Program-made: the position numbers and the translations under genes | The notes under the pieces: generated by a model | What the model was told of the DNA's origin: nothing | The model's input: the letters and a program-made list of their open reading frames with translations, nothing else | Database searches by the model: none | Part shown: piece after piece, positions 8,451 through 15,822 of the stretch | Numbering within the stretch: the first letter of the stretch is position 1 | Layout of the letters: every line of letters starts with the position of its first letter | From: Thermoleophilia bacterium | Lineage (GTDB): Bacteria > Actinomycetota > Thermoleophilia > Gaiellales > Gaiellaceae | Length of the DNA: 20,560 nucleotides | Assembly (NCBI GenBank): GCA_014534415.1 | Contig: JACVRM010000021.1 | Span: 1-20,560, forward strand | Direction: 5' to 3'

Positions 8451-9793
8451 GCACCATCGCACCGGCCGAGGTCGTCGAGCGCGTCTGGGCGCGCGACCCG
8501 ACACTCTGGACCGGGCGCGACGAGGCCGAGTGGCTGGGGTGGCTGGACGAGCCGGCCCGGATGCTCGAGCGCGTCGACCAACTGCTCGAGTTCGCCGCGA
8601 CGGCGGACTACGACGCCGTCGTCCTGCTCGGCATGGGCGGCTCGAGCCTCGCTCCCGAGGTCCTGCGGCGCGCCTTCGGCGCCGCCTCGTTTCGCGTGCT
8701 CGATACGACCCACCCCGCTGCCGTTCGGCGGCTCGAGGCGTCGCTCGAGCTCGAGCGCACCCTGTTCGTCGCCTCGTCCAAGTCGGGCGGCACGATCGAG
8801 ACGCGCTCGCACCTCGACTACTTCTGGGAGCGGACGGGTGGCGACTGGAGCCGCTTCGTCGCGGTCACGGATCCCGGCTCGCCGCTCGAGCAGCTGGCGC
8901 GCGAGCGAGGCTTCCTCGACGTCTTCGGGGGCGAGCCGTCGATCGGCGGGCGCTACTCGGCACTGTCGATCTTCGGCATGCTCCCGGCGGCGCTGATGGG
9001 CGCCGACGTTCGCCGGCTGCTCGAGCGGGCCGAAGAGATGCGTGAGGCCTGCCGGTACGGCGCCGGCAACCCGGGTCTCGAACTGGGTGTCGCGCTCGGC
9101 GAAGCGTGGCGCGGCGGCCGCGACAAGGTCGCGCTCGTCGACGTCCCAGACGGCTTCGAGCTCTGGGTCCAGCAGCTACTCGCCGAATCCACGGGCAAGC
9201 AGGGCAGGGGGCTCGTCCCCGTCGAGGGCGACGGGGCGGACGTGCAGGCGCACGAGGTGCGCATCGAGCAGCCGTACGAGCTAGGGCAGGAGTTCTTCCG
9301 GTGGGAGTTCGCGACCGCCGTGGCGGGCTCGCTGCTCGGCGTGAACCCGTTCGACCAGCCCGACGTGCAGGCGGCGAAGGACAAGACGAACGCCGTGCTC
9401 GAGCGCGGCGAGGCGAACGTCGCGCCGCAGGGCTCGGTGGACGAGCTGCTGGACGGTGCGCGTGAGGGTGACTACGTCGCCGTGTGCGCGTTCATCGATC
9501 CCGAGCGGGAGGCGGCGCTCGAGCCGCTGCTCACGCGAATCCGCGAGACGGGCACGCCGCTCATGAGCGGGCTCGGGCCGCGCTACCTCCATTCCACGGG
9601 CCAGCTCCACAAGGGTGGGCCGGATACGGCCCTCTGCGTGCACGTCGTCGACGACCTGGGCGACGAGCTGCCGATTCCGGGCCGGCCTTTCGGCTTCCGT
9701 CGCCTCATCGCCGCGCAGGCGGCAGGCGATTTCGAGGCGCTGCGCGAGCGCGGCCGCCGCGTCGTCCGGGTGCACCTGGAGGACGTCGCGTGA
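8447..9793 (+). CDS. pgi: Glucose-6-phosphate isomerase
   Basis: A 448-aa cytoplasmic isomerase interconverting glucose 6-phosphate and fructose 6-phosphate. Two SIS-type sugar-phosphate folds are visible: VVLLGMGGSSLAPEV near residue 60 and VASSKSGGTIETRSH near 105-119. Active-site segments follow: GGRYSALSIFGMLPAAL, LLAESTGKQGRGL (catalytic Glu), RYLHSTGQLHKGGP (catalytic His) and QAAKDKTNAVL (lysine). The size matches the short bacterial Pgi (about 445 aa), not the 550-aa form. The GTG start overlaps the tal TGA by 4 nt. The same frame remains open far upstream through tal, but that stretch is out of frame with tal and lacks Pgi motifs. In other bacteria Tal and Pgi occur as a fused protein; here they are separate but directly coupled. 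Confidence 0.93.
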   Translation: MSTIAPAEVVERVWARDPTLWTGRDEAEWLGWLDEPARMLERVDQLLEFAATADYDAVVLLGMGGSSLAPEVLRRAFGAASFRVLDTTHPAAVRRLEASLELERTLFVASSKSGGTIETRSHLDYFWERTGGDWSRFVAVTDPGSPLEQLARERGFLDVFGGEPSIGGRYSALSIFGMLPAALMGADVRRLLERAEEMREACRYGAGNPGLELGVALGEAWRGGRDKVALVDVPDGFELWVQQLLAESTGKQGRGLVPVEGDGADVQAHEVRIEQPYELGQEFFRWEFATAVAGSLLGVNPFDQPDVQAAKDKTNAVLERGEANVAPQGSVDELLDGAREGDYVAVCAFIDPEREAALEPLLTRIRETGTPLMSGLGPRYLHSTGQLHKGGPDTALCVHVVDDLGDELPIPGRPFGFRRLIAAQAAGDFEALRERGRRVVRVHLEDVA

Positions 9794-9849
9794 GCGTGCC
9801 CCGAACCGGCCAAGTAACCGTCTGTTGCAAGGATTGTTCGGCGGTGGTC

Positions 9850-9855
9850 GGAGGG
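9850..9855 (+). promoter_or_regulatory. Ribosome-binding site deciding the gnd start
   Basis: GGAGGG lies 8 nt before the GTG at 9864. The frame is open further upstream with an in-frame TTG at 9834, but that codon lacks a comparable site, and the Rossmann strand begins right after GTG 9864. Confidence 0.6.
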
Positions 9856-9863
9856 CGGGCGCA

Positions 9864-10769
9864 GTGAAGCTCGGCATGGTGGGGCTCGGCCGGATGGGCG
9901 GGAACATGGTCGAGCGGCTCCGCGAGCGCGGTCACGAGCTCGCCACGTACTCCCGCTCGGGCGACGGCACGGCGCAGTCGCTCGTCGAGCTGGTGCGCCA
10001 GCTCGAACGTCCGCGTGTCGTCTGGCTGATGGTTCCCGCCGGCGACGCGACGGAGAGCGTCTTTCGTGAGCTGCTCGACATCCTCGGCCGCGGCGACACG
10101 ATCGTGGACGGGGGCAATTCGAACTTCCGCGACTCCCAGCGCCGCCACATGGAGGCGCGCGCACGCGACATCGCGTTCGTCGACGCCGGCGTGTCCGGGG
10201 GGATCTGGGGCCGGACGGAGGGCTACTGCCTGATGGTGGGCGGGGAGCGCGACGCCGTCGAGCGCGTCGAGCCCGCCTTTCGCGCGCTCGCGCCCGAGGA
10301 CGGCTACGCGCACGTGGGCCCATCCGGTGCCGGCCACTTCGTGAAGATGGTCCACAACGGCATCGAGTACGGGCTCATGCACGCGTACGCCGAGGGGTTC
10401 GAGATCCTGCACGCCTCCGAGTTCGAGCTCGACCTGCCCGAGATCGCGGGCATCTGGCGTCACGGCTCCGTCGTCCGCTCGTGGCTGCTCGACCTGCTGC
10501 ACTCGGCGTTCGAGGAGGAGGGCGGCGAGCTCGCAAGCATCGCGGGCTACGTGGAAGACTCCGGCGAGGGCCGCTGGACCGTCTTCGAGGCGATCAACGA
10601 GAGCGTCCCTGCGCCCGTCATCTCGGCCGCGCTGTTCGCCCGCTTCGCATCCCGCCAGGACGAGTCGTTCGCGGCGAAGGTCGACGCCGCTCTACGCAAG
10701 CAGTTCGGCGGCCACGCCGTTCTCGCTTCGCGAGAACGGTCAGAGACGACCGATGATCGAGTCTCCTAA
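9864..10769 (+). CDS. gnd: 6-phosphogluconate dehydrogenase (decarboxylating), short form
   Basis: A 301-aa enzyme oxidising 6-phosphogluconate to ribulose 5-phosphate with NAD(P)+. The Rossmann fold starts at the first residue (KLGMVGLGRMGGNM). Family motifs are DGGNSNF (82-88), the substrate loop VSGGIWGRTEGYCLMVGG (110-127), GHFVKMVHNGIEYG (157-170) with K161, N165 and E168, then HGSVVRSWLLDL and EDSGEGRWT. At about 300 residues it belongs to the short Gnd (YqeC-like) class rather than the 470-residue class. A strong GGAGGG precedes the GTG. The 70-nt gap before it is the only sizeable one between rpiB and opcA. The end overlaps zwf by 17 nt. Confidence 0.93.
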   Translation: MKLGMVGLGRMGGNMVERLRERGHELATYSRSGDGTAQSLVELVRQLERPRVVWLMVPAGDATESVFRELLDILGRGDTIVDGGNSNFRDSQRRHMEARARDIAFVDAGVSGGIWGRTEGYCLMVGGERDAVERVEPAFRALAPEDGYAHVGPSGAGHFVKMVHNGIEYGLMHAYAEGFEILHASEFELDLPEIAGIWRHGSVVRSWLLDLLHSAFEEEGGELASIAGYVEDSGEGRWTVFEAINESVPAPVISAALFARFASRQDESFAAKVDAALRKQFGGHAVLASRERSETTDDRVS

Positions 10770-12288
10770 CCAGACGCTCGAAGAGCGCCTAGCCGAGAAC
10801 CCGCTGCTCGAGGGGCTGCGGCTGCGCCGCACGCCCGAGCCTTGCGCGATGGTCATCTTCGGCGCCTCGGGCGACCTGACGGCACGCAAGCTCTTCCCTG
10901 CGCTCTACGCGCTTGCGTACCGGCGGCTGCTGCCCGAGCGCTTCGCGGTCGTCGGCTCAGCCCGCACGCCCCTCTCGCACGACGAGTTCCGCGACCAGAT
11001 GCGCGAGGCCGTCTCCGAGCACGCGCGCGACGAGTTCCGGACCGACGTGTGGGACTGGCTCGCGGAGCGCACGACGTACGTCTCCACGGAGTTCGCGAGT
11101 GAGCAGGGCGAGGATCGCGTCGCCGCCGAGTTGACGCGGCTCGACGACGAGCGCGGCACGAGCGGCAATCGCGTCTACTACCTCGCCGTGCCGCCGGAGG
11201 CGATGCCGAAGCTCGTCGAGGAGGTCGGCGAGCGCCGGAGCGCCCGCGGCTGGGCGCGGCTCATCGTCGAGAAGCCGTTCGGGCGCGACCTCGCGTCCGC
11301 GCGCGAGCTGAACGCGCTGCTGGCCGGCCGCTTCTCGGAGGCCGAGGTGTTCCGTATCGACCACTACCTGGGCAAGGAGACCGTGCAGAACCTGCTCGCG
11401 CTGCGGTTCGCCAACGGCATCTTCGAGCCGATCTGGAACCGGCAATTCGTCGACCACGTGCAGATCACCGTCGCCGAGTCGCTCGGCATCGAGGGCCGCG
11501 CCGCGTTCTACGAGCAGTCGGGAGCCATTCGGGACGTGTTCCAGAATCACCTGCTCCAGCTCGTCGCGCTGACCGCCATGGAGCCTCCGATCGACTTCGA
11601 CGCCGAGGCGATCCGCAACGAGAAGGTCAAGGTGTTGCGCGCGCTGCACACGCCCGGCCCGAAGAACGTCGTGCGCGGCCAGTACGGACGCGGCTTCGAG
11701 GAGGGTTTCGAGGTGCCGTCGTACCGCGAGGAGGACGGCGTCGCCCCCGACTCGGAGACCGAGACCTACGTCGCCGCCAAGCTCTACGTCGACAACTGGC
11801 GGTGGGCGGACACGCCGTTCTACGTACGCACCGGCAAGAGACTCCCGAAGCGCGAGACCACGATCGCGATCCAGTTCCAGCGCGCGCCCCACCCGCTCTT
11901 CTCGGATGCGGCCACGGACGGGTTGCGGCCGAACGTCCTGCTCGTCCACGTCCAGCCAGACGAGGGCGTCTCGCTGGCGATCGCCGCGAAGGTGCCCGGG
12001 CAGGGCATGACGATCCGGACGGTCGACATGAACTTCCTCTACGGCGGGGCGTTCCGCACCGACCTGCCCGAGGCGTACGAGCGGCTGATCCTCGACTGCC
12101 TGCTCGGCGATGCGACGCTCTTCATGCGCGCCGACGAGATCGAGGAGCAGTGGTCGCTCGTGGATGCGATCGTCGCAGCGTGGCAGCGCGACCGGCCGTC
12201 GTTCCCGAACTACGAGGCCGGCACGTGGGGGCCGCCCGCCGCGGACGACCTGATGCACCGCGACGGCCGCTCGTGGCGGCGTCATTGA
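10753..12288 (+). CDS. zwf: Glucose-6-phosphate 1-dehydrogenase
   Basis: A 511-aa enzyme catalysing the first oxidative step, glucose 6-phosphate to 6-phosphogluconolactone with NADP+. The dinucleotide motif GASGDLTARKL is at 37-47, EKPFG at 173-177, the active-site signature RIDHYLGKE at 201-209 (H204) and FVDHVQI at 232-238 with the probable catalytic base H235. The C-terminal domain includes PFYVRTGKRLPKR. Length is typical for bacterial Zwf. The ATG lies inside the end of gnd (17-nt overlap). OpcA starts at or just before its stop, the arrangement known for cyanobacterial and actinobacterial G6PDH regulated by OpcA. Confidence 0.95.
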   Translation: MIESPNQTLEERLAENPLLEGLRLRRTPEPCAMVIFGASGDLTARKLFPALYALAYRRLLPERFAVVGSARTPLSHDEFRDQMREAVSEHARDEFRTDVWDWLAERTTYVSTEFASEQGEDRVAAELTRLDDERGTSGNRVYYLAVPPEAMPKLVEEVGERRSARGWARLIVEKPFGRDLASARELNALLAGRFSEAEVFRIDHYLGKETVQNLLALRFANGIFEPIWNRQFVDHVQITVAESLGIEGRAAFYEQSGAIRDVFQNHLLQLVALTAMEPPIDFDAEAIRNEKVKVLRALHTPGPKNVVRGQYGRGFEEGFEVPSYREEDGVAPDSETETYVAAKLYVDNWRWADTPFYVRTGKRLPKRETTIAIQFQRAPHPLFSDAATDGLRPNVLLVHVQPDEGVSLAIAAKVPGQGMTIRTVDMNFLYGGAFRTDLPEAYERLILDCLLGDATLFMRADEIEEQWSLVDAIVAAWQRDRPSFPNYEAGTWGPPAADDLMHRDGRSWRRH

Positions 12289-13157
12289 GCCTGACCGTCG
12301 CCGAGACGTGGGACTGTCGCGATGTGCGCGTCGCCGACGTCGAGCGCGCGATCGGGACCCTTCGCGACGACGAACACGGGCGGCAGCTGCGCACCAGCGT
12401 AATGACGCACGTCGCCTGGGCGCCCCCCGAGTGGGAGGACGCCGCGCGCGCGACGCTCGAGGGCCTCGGCGAGCAGCATCCGTCGCGGACGCTCTTGCTG
12501 CTGCCCGAGCCGGAGCAGCCGGACGGCCTGGACGCGGCCGTCTCGCTGCAGTGCTTTCCGAGCGGGGACGGCGGTCACGTCTGCACCGAGGTGATCGAGC
12601 TGCGCCTGCGCGGCGCGCGCGCGGAGGCGCCCGCGAGCATCGTCGCGCCGCTGCTCCTCCCCAACCTGCCGGTGTTCCTGCGCTGGCGCGGCGAGCCGCA
12701 CTGGGAAGCGCGACGGTTCCAGCGGCTCGTCGAGATCGTCCACCGGCTGGTCGTCGACTCGCGCGAGTGGGGCGCCCTGCGGGCCGCGTACGCGCGCCTC
12801 GGCGAGCTCTTCGGCGAGCAGCTCGCCGTCTCGGACATCGCGTGGGCGCGCGGGCTGCCGTGGCGCGGTGCGCTCGCGGCTGCGTGGCCCGCGATCGGTC
12901 AGGTCGGCGAGCTGACCGTTGCCGGGCCGCATGCCGACGCACGGCTGCTCGCCGGCTGGCTGCGCGCCCGCCTCGGCCGCCCGGTCGCGCTCGTCCACGA
13001 GCCCGCTGACGAGCTCGAGTGGGTCGCCGTCGATTGCACCGAGGTCGAGCAGCCGCCGGAACCCGTCCGGTCGCCCAGCGAGCTTCTGTCGGAGCAGCTC
13101 GACCGCTTCGGCCGCGATCCCGTCTACGAGGCGGCGGTGCGCGCGGCCGCGGACTAA
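12273..13157 (+). CDS. opcA: OpcA, glucose-6-phosphate dehydrogenase assembly/activator protein
   Basis: A protein of about 294 aa, non-enzymatic, that in cyanobacteria and actinobacteria promotes assembly and redox-responsive activity of G6PDH. Recognition rests on its place directly after zwf and on OpcA-like segments: TSVMTHVAW near the N-terminus, HPSRTLLLLPEPE, and IVAPLLLPNLPVFLRWRGEP in the middle, with a C-terminal domain ending in a helix (SEQLDRFGRDPVYEAAVRAA). The start is uncertain: GTG 12273 overlaps zwf by 16 nt, while TTG 12285 gives the 4-nt overlap TTGA with the zwf stop and a protein 4 residues shorter. Neither has a clear ribosome-binding site. It is the last gene of the pentose phosphate operon. 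Confidence 0.85.
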   Translation: MAASLSLTVAETWDCRDVRVADVERAIGTLRDDEHGRQLRTSVMTHVAWAPPEWEDAARATLEGLGEQHPSRTLLLLPEPEQPDGLDAAVSLQCFPSGDGGHVCTEVIELRLRGARAEAPASIVAPLLLPNLPVFLRWRGEPHWEARRFQRLVEIVHRLVVDSREWGALRAAYARLGELFGEQLAVSDIAWARGLPWRGALAAAWPAIGQVGELTVAGPHADARLLAGWLRARLGRPVALVHEPADELEWVAVDCTEVEQPPEPVRSPSELLSEQLDRFGRDPVYEAAVRAAAD

Positions 13158-13192
13158 AGATTTCGGCGAGCCCGCGTGTCCTACGTGCGGCG

Positions 13193-13699
13193 ATGAACGT
13201 TCCAAGCCGCCGGACCGATGCGACGCTCGCCGGTATCGAGGACGTCTACCGGCGAAAGTTCGCCGAGTTCGTTCGCGTGGCGGCGGCCCTGACCGGCGAT
13301 GTCGACACCGGCCGGGACGCTGTGCAGGACGCGTTCGCCGAAGCGATCCGGAAGCGCTGGCGCTATCGCGCTGAAGGATCGCTCGAGGCGTGGTTGTGGC
13401 GCGCGGTCGTCAATCGAGCGCACAACGTCCGCCGCCGAGCCCGCAGGCACCCTGCGGGTTTCGCTCGGGCCGAGACGCCCGCGTTGAACGGCCGGCCGGC
13501 AGTCGACGCTGATCTGCGCGCGACGATCGCGGCGCTCCCCGAACGCCAGCGGCTCGTTCTGTTCCTCCGCTACTTCGGCGATCTCGACTACCGAGGCATC
13601 GCGGCCGCGCTCGAAATGAGCGAAGGCACGGTCGGGGCGACGCTGCATGCGGCGCACGCTGCGCTGCGCCGCTCGAACATGGAGGTTCTCGGTGACTGA
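13193..13699 (+). CDS. ECF-like RNA polymerase sigma factor
   Basis: A 168-aa sigma-70 family protein with only regions 2 and 4. Region 2 spans about 20-85 (RKFAEFVRVAAALTGD through LEAWLWRAVVNRAHN), with a basic stretch RRRARRH after it. Region 4 spans about 108-165 (IAALPERQRLVLFLRYFGDL, then YRGIAAALEMSEGTVGATL as the helix-turn-helix). The ATG is the only start codon that fits. Upstream, TACGTG (13182-13187) 5 nt before the ATG resembles the other leaderless -10 boxes here but lacks the final T. The gene ends inside the next one (8-nt overlap), so the partner at 13692 is almost certainly co-translated. Which signal and which promoters it serves cannot be read from this window. Confidence 0.88.
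   Translation: MNVPSRRTDATLAGIEDVYRRKFAEFVRVAAALTGDVDTGRDAVQDAFAEAIRKRWRYRAEGSLEAWLWRAVVNRAHNVRRRARRHPAGFARAETPALNGRPAVDADLRATIAALPERQRLVLFLRYFGDLDYRGIAAALEMSEGTVGATLHAAHAALRRSNMEVLGD
13681..13685 (+). promoter_or_regulatory. Ribosome-binding site deciding the start of the sigma-factor partner
   Basis: GGAGG inside the last codons of the sigma gene lies 6 nt before the GTG at 13692. It supports that GTG over earlier codons in the same frame. Confidence 0.6.
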
Positions 13700-14909
13700 G
13701 TTCGACCCCTCGATCAAGGCCGCCCTCGATCGAATCCAGCCGCCGGCCTCCGCGCACGCGGATTGGGCCGACGTCGTCGCCCGGCATCGGCGCAGGCGGA
13801 TGTACGTCGCCGCAATCGCGACCGCGCTCGCGGCGGGCGGGGCGGTCGCGCTCGCCGCGCCGCCGCTCAGCCTAGGCGAGCGGCTGTTCGTGACGGTCGA
13901 AGACAAGCCGGCTCCCGCGCGCGTCAAGGACCATTTTCGCTGGGGGAACGAGGCGCGCGAGCAGCGGTCCGAGGTGATCGAGTGGAACCGCCCGGCGTCG
14001 GAGCTTCCGCATGTCCGAGCCGAGGAGACGAGAGCGGTTCTCTCCATCGCGACCGAGCGGGGCAAGGCGATCCTCTGGGCTGCGCCGGCCGATGACGGGC
14101 GATGGTGCTTCATCGTCCAGCGAACCTGGGAGACCGACGCGGCCGAAGGCCCGCTCGAGTCGAGTTGCACGAGTCAACCGCCGCGTCCGCTGGAAACGCA
14201 CGACGTCAGTTCTGTGCGAAGCCGCGGCGACTGGCTCCTGGCCGGCGTGATCGCCGAGGGACTCGACGTTGAACTCCATCTGGGCGGCGAGACCGTCACG
14301 CCGCGTGTCGTCGAGGGATTCTTCTTGGCCGAGTTCCCGGCAGACGCCAAGATGGTCGAGGTAGTTGCCAGCGACGGCGACGAAGTGGTTGCGCGCGAGC
14401 GCCTCGAGCGTGCCCTCCCGGCGCCGCTCTTCAAGCGGCCGCCGCCTGAAGCCTATCGCCCCGTCGCGACTATCGACCTCGCCCCAGGCGTGCCGTTCGG
14501 CTTCGCGGTGGCAGCAGCTCCTGAGGCGGTTTGCCTGGGTTTCTTCCTCGGCAAGGAGCAGCGAGCGTTCTTGCGAGGCCGGATCGGCCTCCAAGGCGGC
14601 TGTGGACGAGCTCCAGCGGAGGTGCATTGGGACGTGCAGGAGGAAGTCGCGAGCGAGCGGCCCGATTCTCGACCGCAGCCCTTCGCCGTTCTGTACGGGG
14701 TCGCCACCCCCGCCGTGGAGAGGCTCGAGCTCACCTACGAGGACGGCGTGCGCCAGAGCGTGGAGCTCTATCGGAAGCCGCTCGGCTTGTTCGATCGCTA
14801 CTTCGTCTTCTCGATCCCGAAGGAGCACTTCGAGCGCGGGCGCGTCCCGTCGACGCTGACCGCGCGGGACACGAACGGTGCGATCGTGTTCGCCGACCGC
14901 CTCGGGTGA
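13692..14909 (+). CDS. Single-pass membrane protein, probable anti-sigma/sensory partner
   Basis: A 405-aa protein with a 36-residue cytoplasmic head (FDPSIKAALDRIQPP, ending in HRRRR), one membrane segment (about 37-56) and a 350-residue extracytoplasmic part. Topology, 8-nt overlap with the ECF sigma gene and shared ribosome-binding region suggest a sigma-binding head tied to an outside sensor (inference). I do not see a ZAS zinc-binding HxxxCxxC motif. The ectodomain seems to hold two related modules, about 128-238 and 270-405. Each has a cysteine pair (C139/C159; C281/C304) followed by a strand-rich stretch: WLLAGVIAEGLDVELHLGG in the first, FAVLYGVATPAVERLELTYE in the second. Similar strand patterns occur in actinobacterial surface proteins. 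I cannot assign a named family or ligand. It could instead be a secreted effector of the regulon. Confidence 0.7.
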   Translation: MTEFDPSIKAALDRIQPPASAHADWADVVARHRRRRMYVAAIATALAAGGAVALAAPPLSLGERLFVTVEDKPAPARVKDHFRWGNEAREQRSEVIEWNRPASELPHVRAEETRAVLSIATERGKAILWAAPADDGRWCFIVQRTWETDAAEGPLESSCTSQPPRPLETHDVSSVRSRGDWLLAGVIAEGLDVELHLGGETVTPRVVEGFFLAEFPADAKMVEVVASDGDEVVARERLERALPAPLFKRPPPEAYRPVATIDLAPGVPFGFAVAAAPEAVCLGFFLGKEQRAFLRGRIGLQGGCGRAPAEVHWDVQEEVASERPDSRPQPFAVLYGVATPAVERLELTYEDGVRQSVELYRKPLGLFDRYFVFSIPKEHFERGRVPSTLTARDTNGAIVFADRLG

Positions 14910-15041
14910 CCGGCTCGGAGACCGCATGCTCGGACGGTGCGCTTCGCCGACCTGAACCGGTGCAACTCAAGGCCTAGCTCGAGCGGAGACCGCATCGTGC
15001 TACACGCCCGGCTCGAGCGGCAGCACGACGCGCGTGAAAAC
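14910..15041. other. Intergenic stretch between convergent units, with a 12-bp direct repeat
   Basis: There is no convincing ORF here. CGGAGACCGCAT occurs at 14916-14927 and again at 14984-14995. GCTCGAGCGG also recurs (14977-14986 and 15011-15020), and CGTGCT (14996-15001) can pair with AGCACG (15023-15028). I found no tRNA-like fold and no clear plus-strand intrinsic terminator for the sigma/partner operon; one of these weak structures may play that part. Confidence 0.4.
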
Positions 15042-15060
15042 TAGTGGCGGACAGCCACTA
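15042..15060 (-). terminator. Intrinsic terminator of the ctaC-to-HisN operon
   Basis: On the minus strand a 7-bp stem, TAGTGGC and GCCACTA, closes a TGTCC loop and is followed by GTTTTC. The first three bases of the stem are the stop codon of the HisN-like gene. It is the only hairpin in the window with a T-run. Confidence 0.65.
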
Positions 15061-15822
15061 AGTCGACGCCCCGGCGAGTGCTTCGAGGATGGCGTCGTGC
15101 AGGAGCCCGTTCGTGGCGACGAACGTCGAGCCGTGGCGAGGCGGCTCGCCGGCGAAGTCGGTGCAGCGGCCGCCCGCCTCCTCCACGATCAGCTGGACGG
15201 GAGCGTAGTCCCACAGGTTCAGCGCCGTTTCCAAGGCGACGTCCACGGAGCCCTCCGCGACGAGCGCGTGCTGCCAGAAATCGCCGAGGGCGCGGCTCGA
15301 CCAGGCCCGCTCGGCGAGCGCCACGTACCGCTCGGCGAGACCGCGCCGGCGCAGCGAGCGGATGCTCGTGATCGAGATCGACGCGTCCTCGACGCGAGCG
15401 ATCGCCGAGACGCGGACGCGCTCGCCGTCCGCGTACGCGCCGCGGCCGTGAACGGCCCACCAGCGCCGCCGCAAGGCGGGCGCGGAGACTACGGCGAGCG
15501 TCGTCTGGCCGTCGCGTTGCAGCGCGATCAGCGTTGCCCACACCGGTACGCCGCGGACGAAGTTGGTCGTCCCGTCGACGGGGTCGACGATCCAGCGGAC
15601 GTCCGTGCCGTCGTCGCCGTATTCCTCGCCTAGCACCCCTTCGCCGGGCCGCTCGCGCGCGACGAGGTCGCGGAGCGCCTGCTCGGCGGCGCGGTCGGCA
15701 TCCGAGACGACCGTCGTGTCTGGCTTCGTGTCGACGCGCAGGTCGGCGGCACGGAAGCGCGGCAGCGTGATCGCGTCCGCGGCGTCGGCGAGCGACAGGG
15801 CGAAACCGAGGTCGTCGGTCAG
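15058..15822 (-). CDS. hisN: Inositol-monophosphatase family phosphatase, HisN-type (probable histidinol-phosphatase)
   Basis: A 254-aa metal-dependent phosphatase. Motifs are GEE (65-67, E66), WIVDPVDGTTNF (77-88; D80, D83) and WDYAPV (204-209, D205), the metal ligands of the IMPase family. LGDFWQHALVAEGSVD (179-194) is typical of the HisN branch that removes phosphate from L-histidinol phosphate, although inositol phosphate or other substrates cannot be excluded. Start choice is unusual: family homology begins at TDDLGFALSLADAADA, and I find no ATG, GTG or TTG in frame nearby on either side. A CTG at 15822-15820 overlaps the amidase stop as CTGA and has GAGGT 6 nt upstream. I therefore place the start at CTG. 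The gene ends in an intrinsic terminator. Confidence 0.85.
   Translation of the reverse strand: MTDDLGFALSLADAADAITLPRFRAADLRVDTKPDTTVVSDADRAAEQALRDLVARERPGEGVLGEEYGDDGTDVRWIVDPVDGTTNFVRGVPVWATLIALQRDGQTTLAVVSAPALRRRWWAVHGRGAYADGERVRVSAIARVEDASISITSIRSLRRRGLAERYVALAERAWSSRALGDFWQHALVAEGSVDVALETALNLWDYAPVQLIVEEAGGRCTDFAGEPPRHGSTFVATNGLLHDAILEALAGAST

Noticed and set aside
7412..9793. A 793-codon open frame that might be read as a transaldolase-Pgi fusion
   Set aside because: Only the part from 8447 onward is Pgi. The upstream half is a different frame from the real transaldolase at 7341-8450 and has no family motifs, so this is a GC-rich shadow joined to a real gene.
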